Assembly (NCBI RefSeq): GCF_036588685.1 | Contig: NC_086378.1 | Span: 34,139,578 to 34,203,577, forward strand | Source of the DNA: Mytilus trossulus | Taxonomy: Eukaryota > Mollusca > Bivalvia > Mytilida > Mytilidae | DNA length: 64,000 nt | Reading direction: 5' to 3' | Shown: positions 37,306 to 49,286 of the stretch, one piece after another | Layout of the letters: each line of letters starts with the position of its first letter | Numbering within the stretch: position 1 is the stretch's first letter | The notes under the pieces: model-generated | The model's database searches: none | The model's input: only the letters and a program-made list of their open reading frames with translations | What the model was told of the DNA's origin: nothing | Made by a program: the position numbers and the translations under genes

Positions 37306-37557
37306 TATCATTGAGATGGAAGCCATCTCTGTGGGCCCCGCTGTCAATAACGTGGGGTAATAGTGATAGTACTATTTCATAGTATAATAGTGATATGACT
37401 GCATGATGTGAACTAATTGTTGACTACTCTAAGGAGTCTCATGTGTGATTTCAATCTAAGATTTTAAGTTAAAACTGATAAATATTCTCATCTTACTTTC
37501 ATAGTATAATAGTGATATGACTGCATGATGTGAACTAATTGTTGACTACTCTAAGGT
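37306..37557 (+). repeat. LINE-like 3' tail with a repeated 57-bp block
   Basis: The block CATAGTATAATAGTGATATG...GACTACTCTAAGG occurs at about 37378 and again at about 37500. It directly follows the retrotransposon stop codon. Confidence 0.65.
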
Positions 37558-37599
37558 GACTTCTGGATGTATGGATTGATGTTTGAACAATATGTTTAA

Positions 37600-38835
37600 A
37601 GGTGCTGCCCAATTGATATTTGTCACATATTTTTAGAATTATGACTTCAATATATTATGACCCACCAAGTATAAAGTATGAAATATTAACGGTTCTCGAG
37701 AGGTAGAGCGGACACAATTTGTTAAGAACAACAAACGGATGGACAGACTGACAGACTGACCTTAGACCTAGGATGCATACATTATGACACATTCTCTGGT
37801 GTTGCTTTATATATATGTTAAGTTGAAAATGTTTGTCAGGTATAAAGTATGAAATAATAACAGCTGTCCTCTCAAAATATAGTGTGGATCAAATTTGTTA
37901 GCGATGGACAGATCAACAGACAGACAGACAGACCTTTGACCTAGGAAGTGGTACATACATCATGACACACCCTCTGGTGTTGGTTAAAATGGATGTCAAG
38001 TATAATATTTGAAATCATAATGGTTCTCAAGATATAGAGCGGACACAATCTTCACCACAGGACACAGGATTGTCAACTGAAACCAAAGTTTTTTTGACGT
38101 TGACCTTTGACCTAGGAAGTTGTACATACATCATGACACGCCCTCTGGTGGTGGTTAAAATGGATGTCAAGTATAAACTTTGAAATCATAACGGTTATCT
38201 AGATTTGGAGCGGACACAATCCCACAGGATACGGGGTTGTCAACTCTAAACCAAAGTTTTTGACCTTGACCTTTGACCTAGGAAGTTGAACATACATCAT
38301 GACACGCCCTCTGGTGGTTGTTAAAATGGATGTCAAGTATAAACTTTGAAATCATAACCGTTATCTAGATTTGGAGCGGACACAATCCCACAGGACATGG
38401 GGTTGTCAACTCTAAACCAAAGTTTTTGACCTTGACCTTTGACCTAGGAAGTTGTACATACATCATGACACGCCCTCTGGTGGTTGTTGAAATGGATGTC
38501 AAGTATAAACTTTGAAATCATAACGGTTATCTAGATATGGAGCGGACACGATCTTCACCACAGGACAGGGGGTTGTCAACTAAAACCAAATTTTTTGACC
38601 TTGACCTTTGACCTAGAAAGTTGTACATACAACATGACACACCCTCTGGTGTTGGTTGATAATCATGTTAAGTATTAAGTATGAAATCATAATGGTTCTC
38701 TAGATATGGAGCGGACACGAAAGTGTTACGGACGGACGGACGGACGGACAGACGGACGGACGGAAAGACGGACGGACGGACGGACGGACAGACTGATCAC
38801 TATAGGGCGACCCGCCTTAGTCGGCGGGGCCCTAA
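37600..38835. repeat. Satellite-like tandem array, ~166-178-bp unit
   Basis: Six to seven units, each with ATGACACGCCCTCTGGTG, GTCAAGTATAAACTTTGAAA, GGAGCGGACACAA and TTGACCTTTGACCTAGGAAG. Central units are 166 bp apart (38141, 38307, 38473). The array ends in a GGAC-rich simple repeat (38728-38790) and a GC hairpin-like tail (CCGCCTTAGTCGGCGGGG). Unit size recalls the ~160-bp satellites of bivalves; identity is not tested. Confidence 0.85.
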
Positions 38836-41800
38836 TAACACAATATATATGTCTGTGAAGAGGAACCATGAGGATCCTATATCGGAAAAGTATCATTAAG
38901 TAAGATTGAAAAGTAAGTTAAGATTGACACCAGTTCTTATCTGCTTTCATCATTTGATATTTTTTCTTCAGAAAAAACAGTTTTCCAAAATGTAAGAAGT
39001 ATGCTATCTTTGGTAACTCTTGCTAGAACTTGATACTGTTGAGTAAATATTTGTCTGTGTCACAAAGCATGGGATTTTCTAAAGTGCTGAGCAGAATGAT
39101 GGATACATACATAAATAGGATAACACATATAACTCTGATTATGACGAGCATACATTTCTTGCAACTGAGTCTTGTTCAACATGCATGTAATATTTGCCAT
39201 TGCACATTAAGCATACAACAATCGATCATATAACTGAATTTGAACTTTCCAGGACCAGCAAAAAAGCAGTAACTTAGTCAAAAAAAGGTGGAAAGATAAA
39301 GTATAAAATTGAACTGATATTGTTATATGATATATCTATCAAAATCAGTAGGACGTAACGTGCGATGTTCGTACCTCATTTGAAAATTGGTGTAGTGTCA
39401 AGATGCAAGTCCAAATTTAATTTTGTGATATCATATTCATTGCTATTGTACACATTTTAAAAAAAAATGTTTTTTTTTAAATAAAAAAATAAAAAAAATA
39501 ATTGTTGAAACTATGTTTTATGCTGCATGTGACAAGCTTTAGTTTTTAAAAACAGCTATTTAAAGGCTGTCCAGCGTAACATATTTCATCTATTGTAACC
39601 ACTAAACTGTGATTTTCGTCTAAACTATTTAATATTTTAAAAAACGTTTTTCTATTATTTAACAAAAAGGTTCCTTCAGTTTTTTATGCATTTTTTATGA
39701 TGTTATGATGACGTCATAGAAAAAAAAAGTGTTTCATACTACAAGGGCAAATATGTCCCACGGGAAAAAAAATGGTATTCCAGATTTGAGATTCAAAAAC
39801 ATTTATCTAAAATGGAAAAAGGTTAGTATTTGTATTTTACTACATCAATGTTAATTTGCTTAATTTTATGAATTTAAAGACTAATATCCTGAAAGATTAT
39901 ATATGGTAATTTATAAGCGATTTTTCAAAGGCTTACAAGGTTGTCGCACCGCCATTTTTGACGTAAAAACGAACTCAACTTTACGTCAATTGTTTGCTTA
40001 TCAGAGCTCTTAAAATGGTAGAATTTTATGATTTTTCAAAATGTTATTTTTCTTAATTTTTTAAAAATCTAAAGTACAACAATTTTTGATAAGTAGTTAA
40101 AACGCACTGTCAATTTTGCGGAGTCTTGCAAGAATGTTGCACATGCTTAAAACCAATGTTTCAGTCGAAGTTTTGGTTTGAACGTTACGAAATATTCGTG
40201 ACGTTGTGTAACGCTTACATGTAGCAGAGTGAACTTCAAAACCAAATAGTTTAGAACTTATACATGTATACTCAATAAAGAAATATCTGGTGTGATTTTA
40301 TTATTAAACTTCAGTACTTTAATAAAAGAACAACAAGCAGATACCAATGAAGTAATACAAACCCATCAGAATTCAAATAATGAACACAACATATTTTCAA
40401 TAGCCAACTATCCATACTAAGAAACAAAGTATGGATAGTAAAATTTGGTATTTTCTCTGGGTCGTTTAAATCACTCGAAACTAGGTTAGACATGCACAGA
40501 AGTGATAGAAATGTTTTATAAATATAGAAAATTTATGTTTTAATAAAAAAAAAAAAAAAAAAAAAATCTGTATCATAGACCCAAGCGCCTGTGATATGAT
40601 GTACTGTACATCCAAGAACCCTCATACAGTATTTATTGAATTGAAATGAAATGAAGATTTACAGGCACCGTAAATTTATCTTGCAGTAACTATTTAGTTA
40701 CTATAATGCAGGAACATAAACTGTCCCCAACTTTTGACATAAATAAATGACATCATTGTACAAAAGATATGTTTGGTACTCACTTTCATTTGTATTATAA
40801 ATTAAATCTATTGAACTGTGAAGGAAATATGTTGCCACGAAGATATTAATTCCAATTAGTGTTGCATAATCAATTCTGCCTGATTAAATGTAATAATATA
40901 TGCGGTTGCCGCTAAATCATCTCCTAAAATTGTAATTTTAATGTTTTCCAACCCCATTTCCTAGAATGTAGAATCATAATGATGTGGATACTTATTCCCG
41001 AGTTGTTTACAGATGTATGAAGTTAAACACTGCTACCGCTAAAAACGAGTTGTACAATTTTGTCTGTGAATGAAAAACTACTGAAGTTGACCTGGGGTCA
41101 TTCGACGGAAAACGCGTCAATAGACATAGTGACGTCAACTTTTCCCGGGGAAAACATCTCTTGTTTCTGGACTAGGTAAACAAAGACGGACAACAAACCT
41201 AAAAAAAAATGAAAATGAAGTCAAAATGAATAATCTTGTAAAATTGAACATTAAAAACTCACTCCGTAAAAAATAACCGTTGTGTACCGGGTAGGAGATG
41301 TTATATCCATGGACAACATAGAAAGGTAAGACAGCATTTTAACACATCATTCGTGACGACATCAAAAGTTCAATGTATGAGAAAAAAACTTAATTCACAT
41401 CGATGTTTCCTGCACTCCAACCCCTTTATAACTTAATTGAATAAAAACTGATTAATCGGTAAAGCATAAACATAAAACACACGTATAACTGTTTCTGTCA
41501 AGAGGAAAAGGGGGGGGGGTTACTATATACACGTAAAAATAAATCACTGTTCGTACGAGTGTGGGTAGTAACCCTCCATTGATAGAAACAAGTGTCCGTG
41601 ATGCAATATCTTGATTGTTGTTTTATCAACAATGCTAGATTGCTATAGTTGCTTATGATTCAGTGGCAAATGTTTCATGTATTTTCAGGACGAAAACATT
41701 ACAATACATACAAAAGGTAAGTCCTATAAAAGAATTGTCCAGGATATCATGAAAAGCTGGAAATTTGAACTGTTAGAAATGAGGATACATTGGTAAGGGA

Positions 41801-42164
41801 AAACATGACACGTACGTACTCTCTAAGAGTTGTTACAATGGGCACATAGCATGAGACTCTCTTTACACAAACGGCATCGATTCGAATTGCATGCCTCGTT
41901 CACACGGACATTTAGTTCGAATTGAATGCGAATCGAATTCGCTTATCGCGTTCACACACTCTTCTTTTTTAATTCGAATTGATTCGCATTAACATACGAA
42001 TTAGTCAATTCGCATTAGAAATACGTTTTTGTTAACTACGAATTAAAAAAGCTAACGTCGTTTGGACAGTAAAGCGAATTTGACGCGCACTGTAATTTTT
42101 GACAAGAGTTTATCCGCCTATCGGAATGATACCTCATTTAATCGATCAGTGATATTTAGGTTAC
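38836..42164. other. Intergenic DNA with no gene recognised
   Basis: Contains a 22-bp A-run after AATAAA-like sequence (40545-40566) and a cluster of AATTCG palindromes (41876-42010). Otherwise I see nothing. Confidence 0.6.
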
Positions 42165-42720
42165 GTGATTAGGTTTGTTTTTCAGATATTGTCAGCAGTA
42201 GCAGAACTACATTTGATGTATGGAATGAATGTAATTATAGGAACATGGCTGTCTGGCAGTCTTCATCCTACCTTGACCTCATTAGATTGTCCACTGGTCA
42301 ATGTTAAGTTTTTGTGTGTTGGTCTGTTTTTCAGATACTATACGCAGTAGGACAACTATATTTGATGTATGATAATGGGATGAATGTTATTGGTACATGT
42401 CTGTCTGTCAGCTTTCATCCTACCTTGACCTCATTTGTATAGTTCAATGGTCAATGTTAAGTTTTTGTGTTTTGGTCTGTTTTTCAAGTACTTGATGCAA
42501 TAGGTCAAATGTGTTTGGTATATATGGAATGAAATTTTATGTGCATATTTCTGTCTGTTAGCTTTAATCTGGCCTTGGTCTAATTTCATGTTTCATTGGT
42601 CAAAGTCAAGTTTGTGTTTTGTCTGTTTTCAACTACCATACGCAATGGGTCAACTATATTTGGCGTATATGTCTGTCTGATACAATTAAGTGACCTCAAC
42701 ATTGTCATATACTTAAAATG
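42165..42720. repeat. Diverged tandem repeat, ~150-bp unit
   Basis: Four units share CAACTATATTTGATGTATG, CTGTCTGTCAG, ACCTTGACCTCATT and GTTTTGGTCTGTTTTTC. Spacing is about 150, 152 and 145 bp. The same family fills 54780-55330 and 56720-57100. Confidence 0.8.
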
Positions 42721-42964
42721 TTCAGGTCTGTAATGCTTATAGTAAAACTTTAATCTTTAGGATGCTCAGCATATAACTAATAAGCATGCATATAACCAAT
42801 AAGTAAAGCATGCAAAATGTTTCTGCGTGTGCACTTTTGTTCACCTGTTCCCGGTAGTTTCAATATGGTTTTTAAATCTTGTGTTAATCTGTTTTATGTT
42901 TCACTGTAATCACCCTTTGTAATATGGTTCCAATGACAGAGGTCCTATGAAACAGTTATCTTTT

Positions 42965-43815
42965 GAAACTGATTTTCTGTTTACAATGTTCATTATCATC
43001 AAATATGAGAAAGCCTTCAAACTGATTCTATTTCACTGCAACTTGTGAGTCTGTAAATTTGTAGACGAAAATCGTATCTAGCAAACCAAACCTGTTATTT
43101 TCGATGAGCTTTTAGCTTTGCCAGACAAGCTGCGAATCCGAGATTACTCTGACTTCCAACGGCTAATTAACAAGACATAATTTTCTGCTTGCAATGTTCC
43201 AAAAATATCTTCAAATTTGAGTAAGCCTTCAAACTGATTCTATTTCACTGCAACTTGTGAGTCTGTAAATTTGTAGACGAAATCACATCTAGCGTACCAA
43301 ATCTATTATTTTCGATGAGCTTTTTGCTTTGCCAGACAAGCCGCGAATCCGAGATAACTCTGACTTCCAACGGCTAATTTACAAGACATAATTTTCTGTT
43401 TGCAATGTTCCAAAAATATCTTCAAATTTGAGTAAGCCTTCAAACTGATTCTATTTCACTGCAACTTGTGAGTCTGTAAATTTGTAGACGAAATCACATC
43501 TAGCGTACCAAATCTATTATTTTCGATGAGCTTTTTGCTTTGCCAGACAAGCCGCGAATCCGAGATAACTCTGACTTCCAACGGCTAATTTACAAGACAT
43601 AATTTTCTGTTTGCAATGTTCCAAAAATATCTTCAAATTTGAGTAAGCCTTCAAACTGAATCTATTTCACTGCAACTTGTGAGTCTGTAAATTTGTAGAC
43701 GCAAATCACATCTAGCGTACCAAATCTGTTATTTTCGATGAGCTTTTTGCTTTGCCAGACAAACTGCGAATCCGAGATTATTCTGACTTCCAACGGCTAA
43801 TTTACAAGACACATG
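42965..43815. repeat. Tandem repeat, 211-bp unit, four copies
   Basis: Copies restart at about 43015, 43227, 43438 and 43649 (spacing 212, 211, 211). Markers: ACTGATTCTATTTCACTGCA, TTTGTAGACGAAATCACATC, GACTTCCAACGGCTAA. Inner copies are nearly identical, so amplification looks recent. Confidence 0.9.
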
Positions 43816-43824
43816 GCAAAAAAG

Positions 43825-43935
43825 TCGTTGGACGTCAGAGAAATCTCGCAGCTTGTCTGACAAAACAGCCGTAGGACTCACAGTAATCTCGCAGCTTGTC
43901 TGGCACAATAGCCGTTGGATGTCAGAGTAATCTTA
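43825..43935. repeat. Inverted remnants of the 211-bp unit
   Basis: Three short stretches with TCTCGCAGCTTGTCTG and GCCGTTGGATGTCAGAGTAA are reverse complements of the GCCAGACAAGCTGCGAA and GACTTCCAACGGC part of the preceding units. They give large potential hairpins with the array. Confidence 0.7.
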
Positions 43936-44264
43936 GACTACCTCTGAGGGCTGATGGAGCTGGATCGTAATTAACCTGTGGGTTGTAGCAGATGTTGTGG
44001 TGAAATATTGCATGCATGGTCAGGACAACTTTCTGATAAATTATATGAAACATTAAATTTTCATATTTCAATAGTTCGTCAGTAACTTTACGTTCTTTTT
44101 ATATAAATAAATGTATACACATCAAAGCAATGTAATTATAGAGATTGCAATAAAATGAATAATAATGCTTTTAAAAAAAAATTCTGACTAATTCACATCA
44201 TTGTAAAATAACAAAAATGCTGACCAAAACGATTGTCTAAAACAAAGCAAAAACTCTTTAAATA

Positions 44265-45814
44265 TCAGGAACTAGTGTTCAACAGTTTTAACACTTCATC
44301 ATAAACTTTCACTGACCCAGCATAATTATTGTGTTCTATGTTTTTAAGTTGACTGATATATTCCTCTGGTAAATTACTCTGAATAGCACCTCTTATTATA
44401 ATATCCATATATTGTGGAGATGGCCTCATATCCCAGTCACTAGGGACAGTGGTTGGTTCCAATAGATAAGTTCTACAAGTAAGAGGACTTCGGTCTTCGG
44501 ATATCACATCAACATTTAAAGCTTTGTAAATACCTTCTTGCCTGAAACAACACACAACACACAGGTTCAAAGTAACAATAAATTTCTATTTTCAATAAAT
44601 ATATAAATGCAATGATTTGTAACTTAAATGTACCTTCTTAAATTTCATTTATTTACCATAAAAGAGTAAGGGTGGATCCAGCCATTTTCAAAAATAATGA
44701 AATGTGGTATGCCGGATTGCCAGTGAGACATTTACAAAAATGATTTATATCCACCAAAGTACTAGTGAAGTGAAAGTAAGCAACTGTCTTTGCTCAAAAG
44801 ATCGGTACGAAGCACATAAGTAAGAGGACTCGAAGTTACTGATAGCTATAACAAATAACAACTAATAAATAAATAAAATTCCCCGAAGACGTCTTAGCTT
44901 TATTATTTTCGCTCCCGTTTTCTGATCTATGTCGCGTGGGAGCGATGAGAGATAGGTTTTTAATTAGATTGCTCAGATACTTTCTTCTTTCTTATACATA
45001 TACTTTGATACCTGTCTAAAGAAGGTATGTCCTCAACACCAAGTTCCCAAACTGTTCCCCATACAGAACTTCCTTTAGCAGGTGCTATTGTTGCTGCGGC
45101 ACCATTCCATCTTGATGTTTTCGGATTTATCGTAATAAAGAATGATAATCTAAAATCCTAAATATAAAATTATATGTATACAGGAGTAAAATACAACGAA
45201 ACTAAATCTTACTCTTAATTAATGTTTATAGATATAGGAAGATGTGGTGTGAGTGCCAATGAGACAACTCTCCATCCAAATAACAATTTAAAAAGTAAAC
45301 CATTATAGGTTAAAGTACGGCCTTCAACTGGGAGCCTTGGCTCACACCGAACAACAAGCTATAAAGGGCCCCAAAATTACTAGTGTAAAACCATTCAAAC
45401 GGGAAAACCAACGGTCTAATATGTTTTGTTTATTAATTCACCACCTATGGGCATTATGTTTTTTGGTCGGGCGTCCAGTCGTATGTCCGTTCGTCCGTAT
45501 GTTCCGCTTCAGATTTAAGTTTTTGGTCAAGGTACCACTATATGTAAATACCTATCATGACAATAATGTTTTAAAAAAAATTAAACGGCTAGTGATAACT
45601 GTATAATAGTAAAGCGGTCATTATATTTTATGTCACATATTTGCATATTATTCTAAGTCTCCTTAAAAATTAATACATATTTGAATCATAGAAATTCAAT
45701 GTAAAGACTATCTTACCATTAACTTAGCTGTTGTTTTGTAAACTGCAGTAGGATTCTTAAGTTGAAGACGTTGTTTCAGTAAGTTGCTTCCATAAGCAAA
45801 ATATAAGAACTTTT
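44265..45814 (-). CDS. GGCT: Gamma-glutamylcyclotransferase, lacking its first exon
   Basis: Cytosolic enzyme that converts gamma-glutamyl amino acids to 5-oxoproline and the free amino acid (gamma-glutamyl cycle, glutathione turnover). Exons on the minus strand: 45717-45814, 45012-45157 and 44265-44541, with the stop at 44265-44267. Frames join cleanly. The first visible exon holds FLYFAYGSNLL, the substrate-binding YGSN loop. The middle exon has DFRLSFF, WNGAAATI and VWGTVWEL. The junction into the last exon gives LDRQEGIY, whose Glu matches catalytic Glu98 of human GGCT. The last exon has CRTYLL, PSPQYMDIIIRGA and LPEEYISQLKNIEHNNYAG, all family hallmarks. The visible part is 173 residues; human GGCT is 188. 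The first visible exon needs one base from an upstream exon, and I could not place that exon or the start codon between 45815 and NOP10. Confidence 0.9.
45231..45420 (+). repeat. Dispersed SINE-like repeat
   Basis: ATAGGAAGATGTGGTGTGAG, TGCCAATGAGACAACTCTCC, GGTTAAAGTACGGCCTTCAA and a tail through CCAACGGTCTAAT. It lies in the GGCT intron between exons ending at 45157 and 45717. The head is shared with 59695-59796. Confidence 0.65.
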
Positions 45815-48800
45815 CTGAAATGATACATTTATATTTGCGACATTTCACGGCTTATTTTGCCTTTACCCCCCCCCCCCTTTTTTTTTGAGTCTTTAGGTCA
45901 ATATTTGCTGCTTCTCCGACTCTGTTTAGTGCAAAGTATTTAGAGCAGAAGATCGACTGTTATACATTTTAAATGTTTAGCTGTATGACAAGTAAGTACT
46001 AGTGAGCCTTGAGTAGTGACACTCATCTGATGAGCCATTCCTGGAGGAAGAAGAATTGCGATAAATTGAATAGGCCTAATAGTATTGGGAAATTCTATAA
46101 AAATACAGCTGATTGTGACAGATACGACAATAAGTACTAATGGGCGTATTTAACGCATCTGTTAAATTAGTCAAGCCATGTTCTCAGTAAATAACTTTTA
46201 TTTTTCACTATATTATTTTCTGTTGTTTCTGAAAATAAGGCAGTGAGGCTGCATGGACAACTGACTGTTTAATAAAATTGGCGAACGGTAGTTGGTATCA
46301 AAGAAATTGGTGAAAATGGAGGTGGGAAACTTTAATTGTAAAGATATTTAATTTCCGGCTAAAGTTGCAATACCCGACCCTAACAATTTCCTATCATAGA
46401 CTTTATATTAACATGATTAACTTAAAAATAAAGACAGTGTGTCAGCCGGGTCAGATATGCCATGTATAAGTTTGAGGAGAGGGAGAGAAAAGCACTTGGC
46501 GATTGAAAACCAGCCAGTGCATCTTACAGTGTTTCTTTTTTTTAAAGATCATAATTTTTAAGAGTGGTGGGTCAAATTCTAGAACAATTAAATATTCGGT
46601 AGAATAATTTATGAAAATTTGAAACAATCAAAAGGTAGCATTTTTCAGCATTTACAAATGTAAATATTTAAAGCAATAACATGCATTAGCCGATATCGGA
46701 TCATATAAATATTATCTACCTGTAGTCATTGCTAACATTTAATACATGTATAGATTCCAAAACTCAAATTAAATTTTAGTATATATAAAGGTGCGTTTGA
46801 ATAAACACCTCGAACATTACTAACAGTAGTCTAAAAATATTTACTTACATTGTAAATTTACATTAAAAAAATCAGGTTGTCTTCATTAAACGTGTTAGAA
46901 AGCTGCAAATTATGAAAGATATGTTAAATGCTTTAATAAGAAAATTACCCCTTTAGAAAAAAATTAAGGTACTCCAGTGTACTAGCATTCATAGAAGGAA
47001 AACATGTCAATCTTCAAACCGAACTATCTGAAATGTATATTCTTAGTCTGAACACTCTTTGGTCAAGCTGAGGGAATTGAGTCGGAATGGAAACGGGAAA
47101 TGTGACAAAATGTCCAATGGAATTTACAATACAATCAAAACAATACATTATAACAAATAAGTCTGTTATGTATATAGTTCAGTATGGTTTGAACAAAAAC
47201 AAATCACGAGACCAATGTAAGGGCATAAGCTACGAGATATATAACTTGAAAAAAAATGTCAATGAGTTATTAAAGTGAAATAACGAAATGATAATTAGAT
47301 TTTTAGCGAACAGTTTGGGTCAATTTTGCCAAAATGAGTTGTGAAACATCGTTGGTGAATTCATCACTTGCAAGTACATAATTCGACCCAATTGAATCAA
47401 TATTCATGACATATTCAATTTAACCCCTTAGCTGGAGATGGGTTATGCTGTCACGGAATAGAAATTCCTTCATAATATAAGTTCCCAAAGGAAAAAAATA
47501 TTCTAAAATATTATTTCCACAGGAATAAATATTACAGTTTATGTTCCTAACGGAATAAATGGTATAGAATATTTATTCCAACATTGGAACTTCTATTAGG
47601 CGGAACAAATAAACGTTGACAACGCACGTTATCAGCTATTGAATGTCAACATTGAAAGTTGAAAGTGAAACATTGAATACACATTTGGTTTACTGATTCG
47701 ACCCACACAAAAACAAATCCCATACAGATTAAAACGATGATAACCATACTTTTTAATTAACAATATAAAATTAAATAGAACTAAAAAAAAAAAGCCAGTT
47801 GCACGTGGTCGCTATCTGTTTATATCTATATTTATGTTTATATCGGGTCATATTAGTTGTCTTCGAAGGTCATCATGAAAGTTAATTAGATGACGTTAAG
47901 ACAAAAACACACGAAATTTTGATACACATTATAGAGTGCATGCATTGTTAATTGTTCATTTTTATACTTTTTTCTAATTTGGATATACAATTTTTTTTTA
48001 GCTTTAGTAAAAAGCGTGCTTATTTTTTTTCAAACTAGAGTGTTGATATTTTTGGTATGTATTCCTCAGCAAACAACTTTTTTCTCATCAGTTACAGAAT
48101 TATTTGAGTGCTATTGGTTTATTTCAGTATACCCTCTCCATGCTAGTGGTAAATAGAGAGCTCTATAAGCTGATTAAGGTTTTCGTCCGTCTGTTGCAAC
48201 TTTTTATTAAAAAACGGTTGAATATTTTATTTACTTTGTTTGGAAAGCATTTTAAATCTAATATTTCACATTTTCAGGGTAATTTTTTTTTTGAAATTTG
48301 GTAAATGAAAGTTATGTGGCTTTGAACCGGCATACATGTATTTAGACTATTGAACTACAATGTCTACTTGTGAACACACGTTTGACAGCGAGCCTCATGC
48401 TTGGTAGGATTGTTGTTAGAAGTATAATAAAGACTTTGTATAGGTCCATGGCATTTGCTTTTGAACCCATTTTACGTTATCCAGCACTGTGAGACAACCA
48501 AAATATCCCATAAATACGTTGTGGTTCAGCATTGATAGTAAAAAATAAAGTATCCGATAAAAAAAAAACGTTGACAGCAAACGATATGGACCTACGAAGT
48601 CTGACATTTTTGCGATCAAATGCTATTGGCCATATTGCACCGTTCTTATATTATTCCCCCATTTTATGGTAGAAATGAAACTTCAACTAATTTTTATATG
48701 GCCTGACAGGAAAAAACTTCAAATGTGTGTCCAGTCCTTTCATTATCTATTAAACAGTAAATATAAAAAAGATGTAGTATGATTTCCTATGAAACATTAT

Positions 48801-49286
48801 TAACTCTCCGCAAGAGATCAAATTAACAAATGCGTGTCCAGTCCTTTCATTATCTATGAAACAGTAAATATGAAAAAGATGTAGTATGATTTCCAATGAA
48901 ACATGATTTATATCCTCCGCAATCTTGAGATCAAATTACACAGAAATTAACAGCGAAGTATATATGCTTCTTTTCAGTATTTTTGTGTGTCCCATAGTAA
49001 ATACAACCCAACTTTGGTATAATCAAAATAAACCAATTTGAACATTGAATAATTGAACATTCAAAAAAACGTTTTCGAAAATATTAGCACTGATAAACGT
49101 ACCTGTAGTTGGTCTCCTAACATGATTGCCTTGTGGAAAAAATCAAAACTATAGATATTTTGATAATTTTGAAATCTTTGTAATTTTGAAGACGAATCCC
49201 ACTGTTTGCTAGAATGTCTTTCTTTTTACAACAATTTGAAAATCTACCTCGCAAAGTTCTATTTGGCTCGAGTAAATACTAAAAAA
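45815..49286. other. 5' flank or first intron of GGCT
   Basis: Should hold or precede the missing GGCT start exon. I see dispersed repeats at 47455-47600 (inverse of 25676-25835) and 48720-48960 (a 107-bp tandem duplication with GTCCAGTCCTTTCATTATCT). No coding exon is convincing. Confidence 0.55.
48720..48960. repeat. Two-copy tandem duplication, ~107 bp
   Basis: GTGTCCAGTCCTTTCATTAT, AAACAGTAAATAT and AAAGATGTAGTATGATTTCC occur at 48727 and again at 48834, with a few substitutions. Confidence 0.75.

Noticed and set aside
38728-38790. GGAC-rich run as a CRISPR-like or regulatory array
   Set aside because: A simple-sequence repeat at the end of a satellite-like array, with no spacers.
49092-49125. 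Candidate GGCT first exon (ATG, seven codons, donor GTACGT on the minus strand)
   Set aside because: It would end in phase 0, but the next exon needs phase 1; joining them breaks the YGSN frame.
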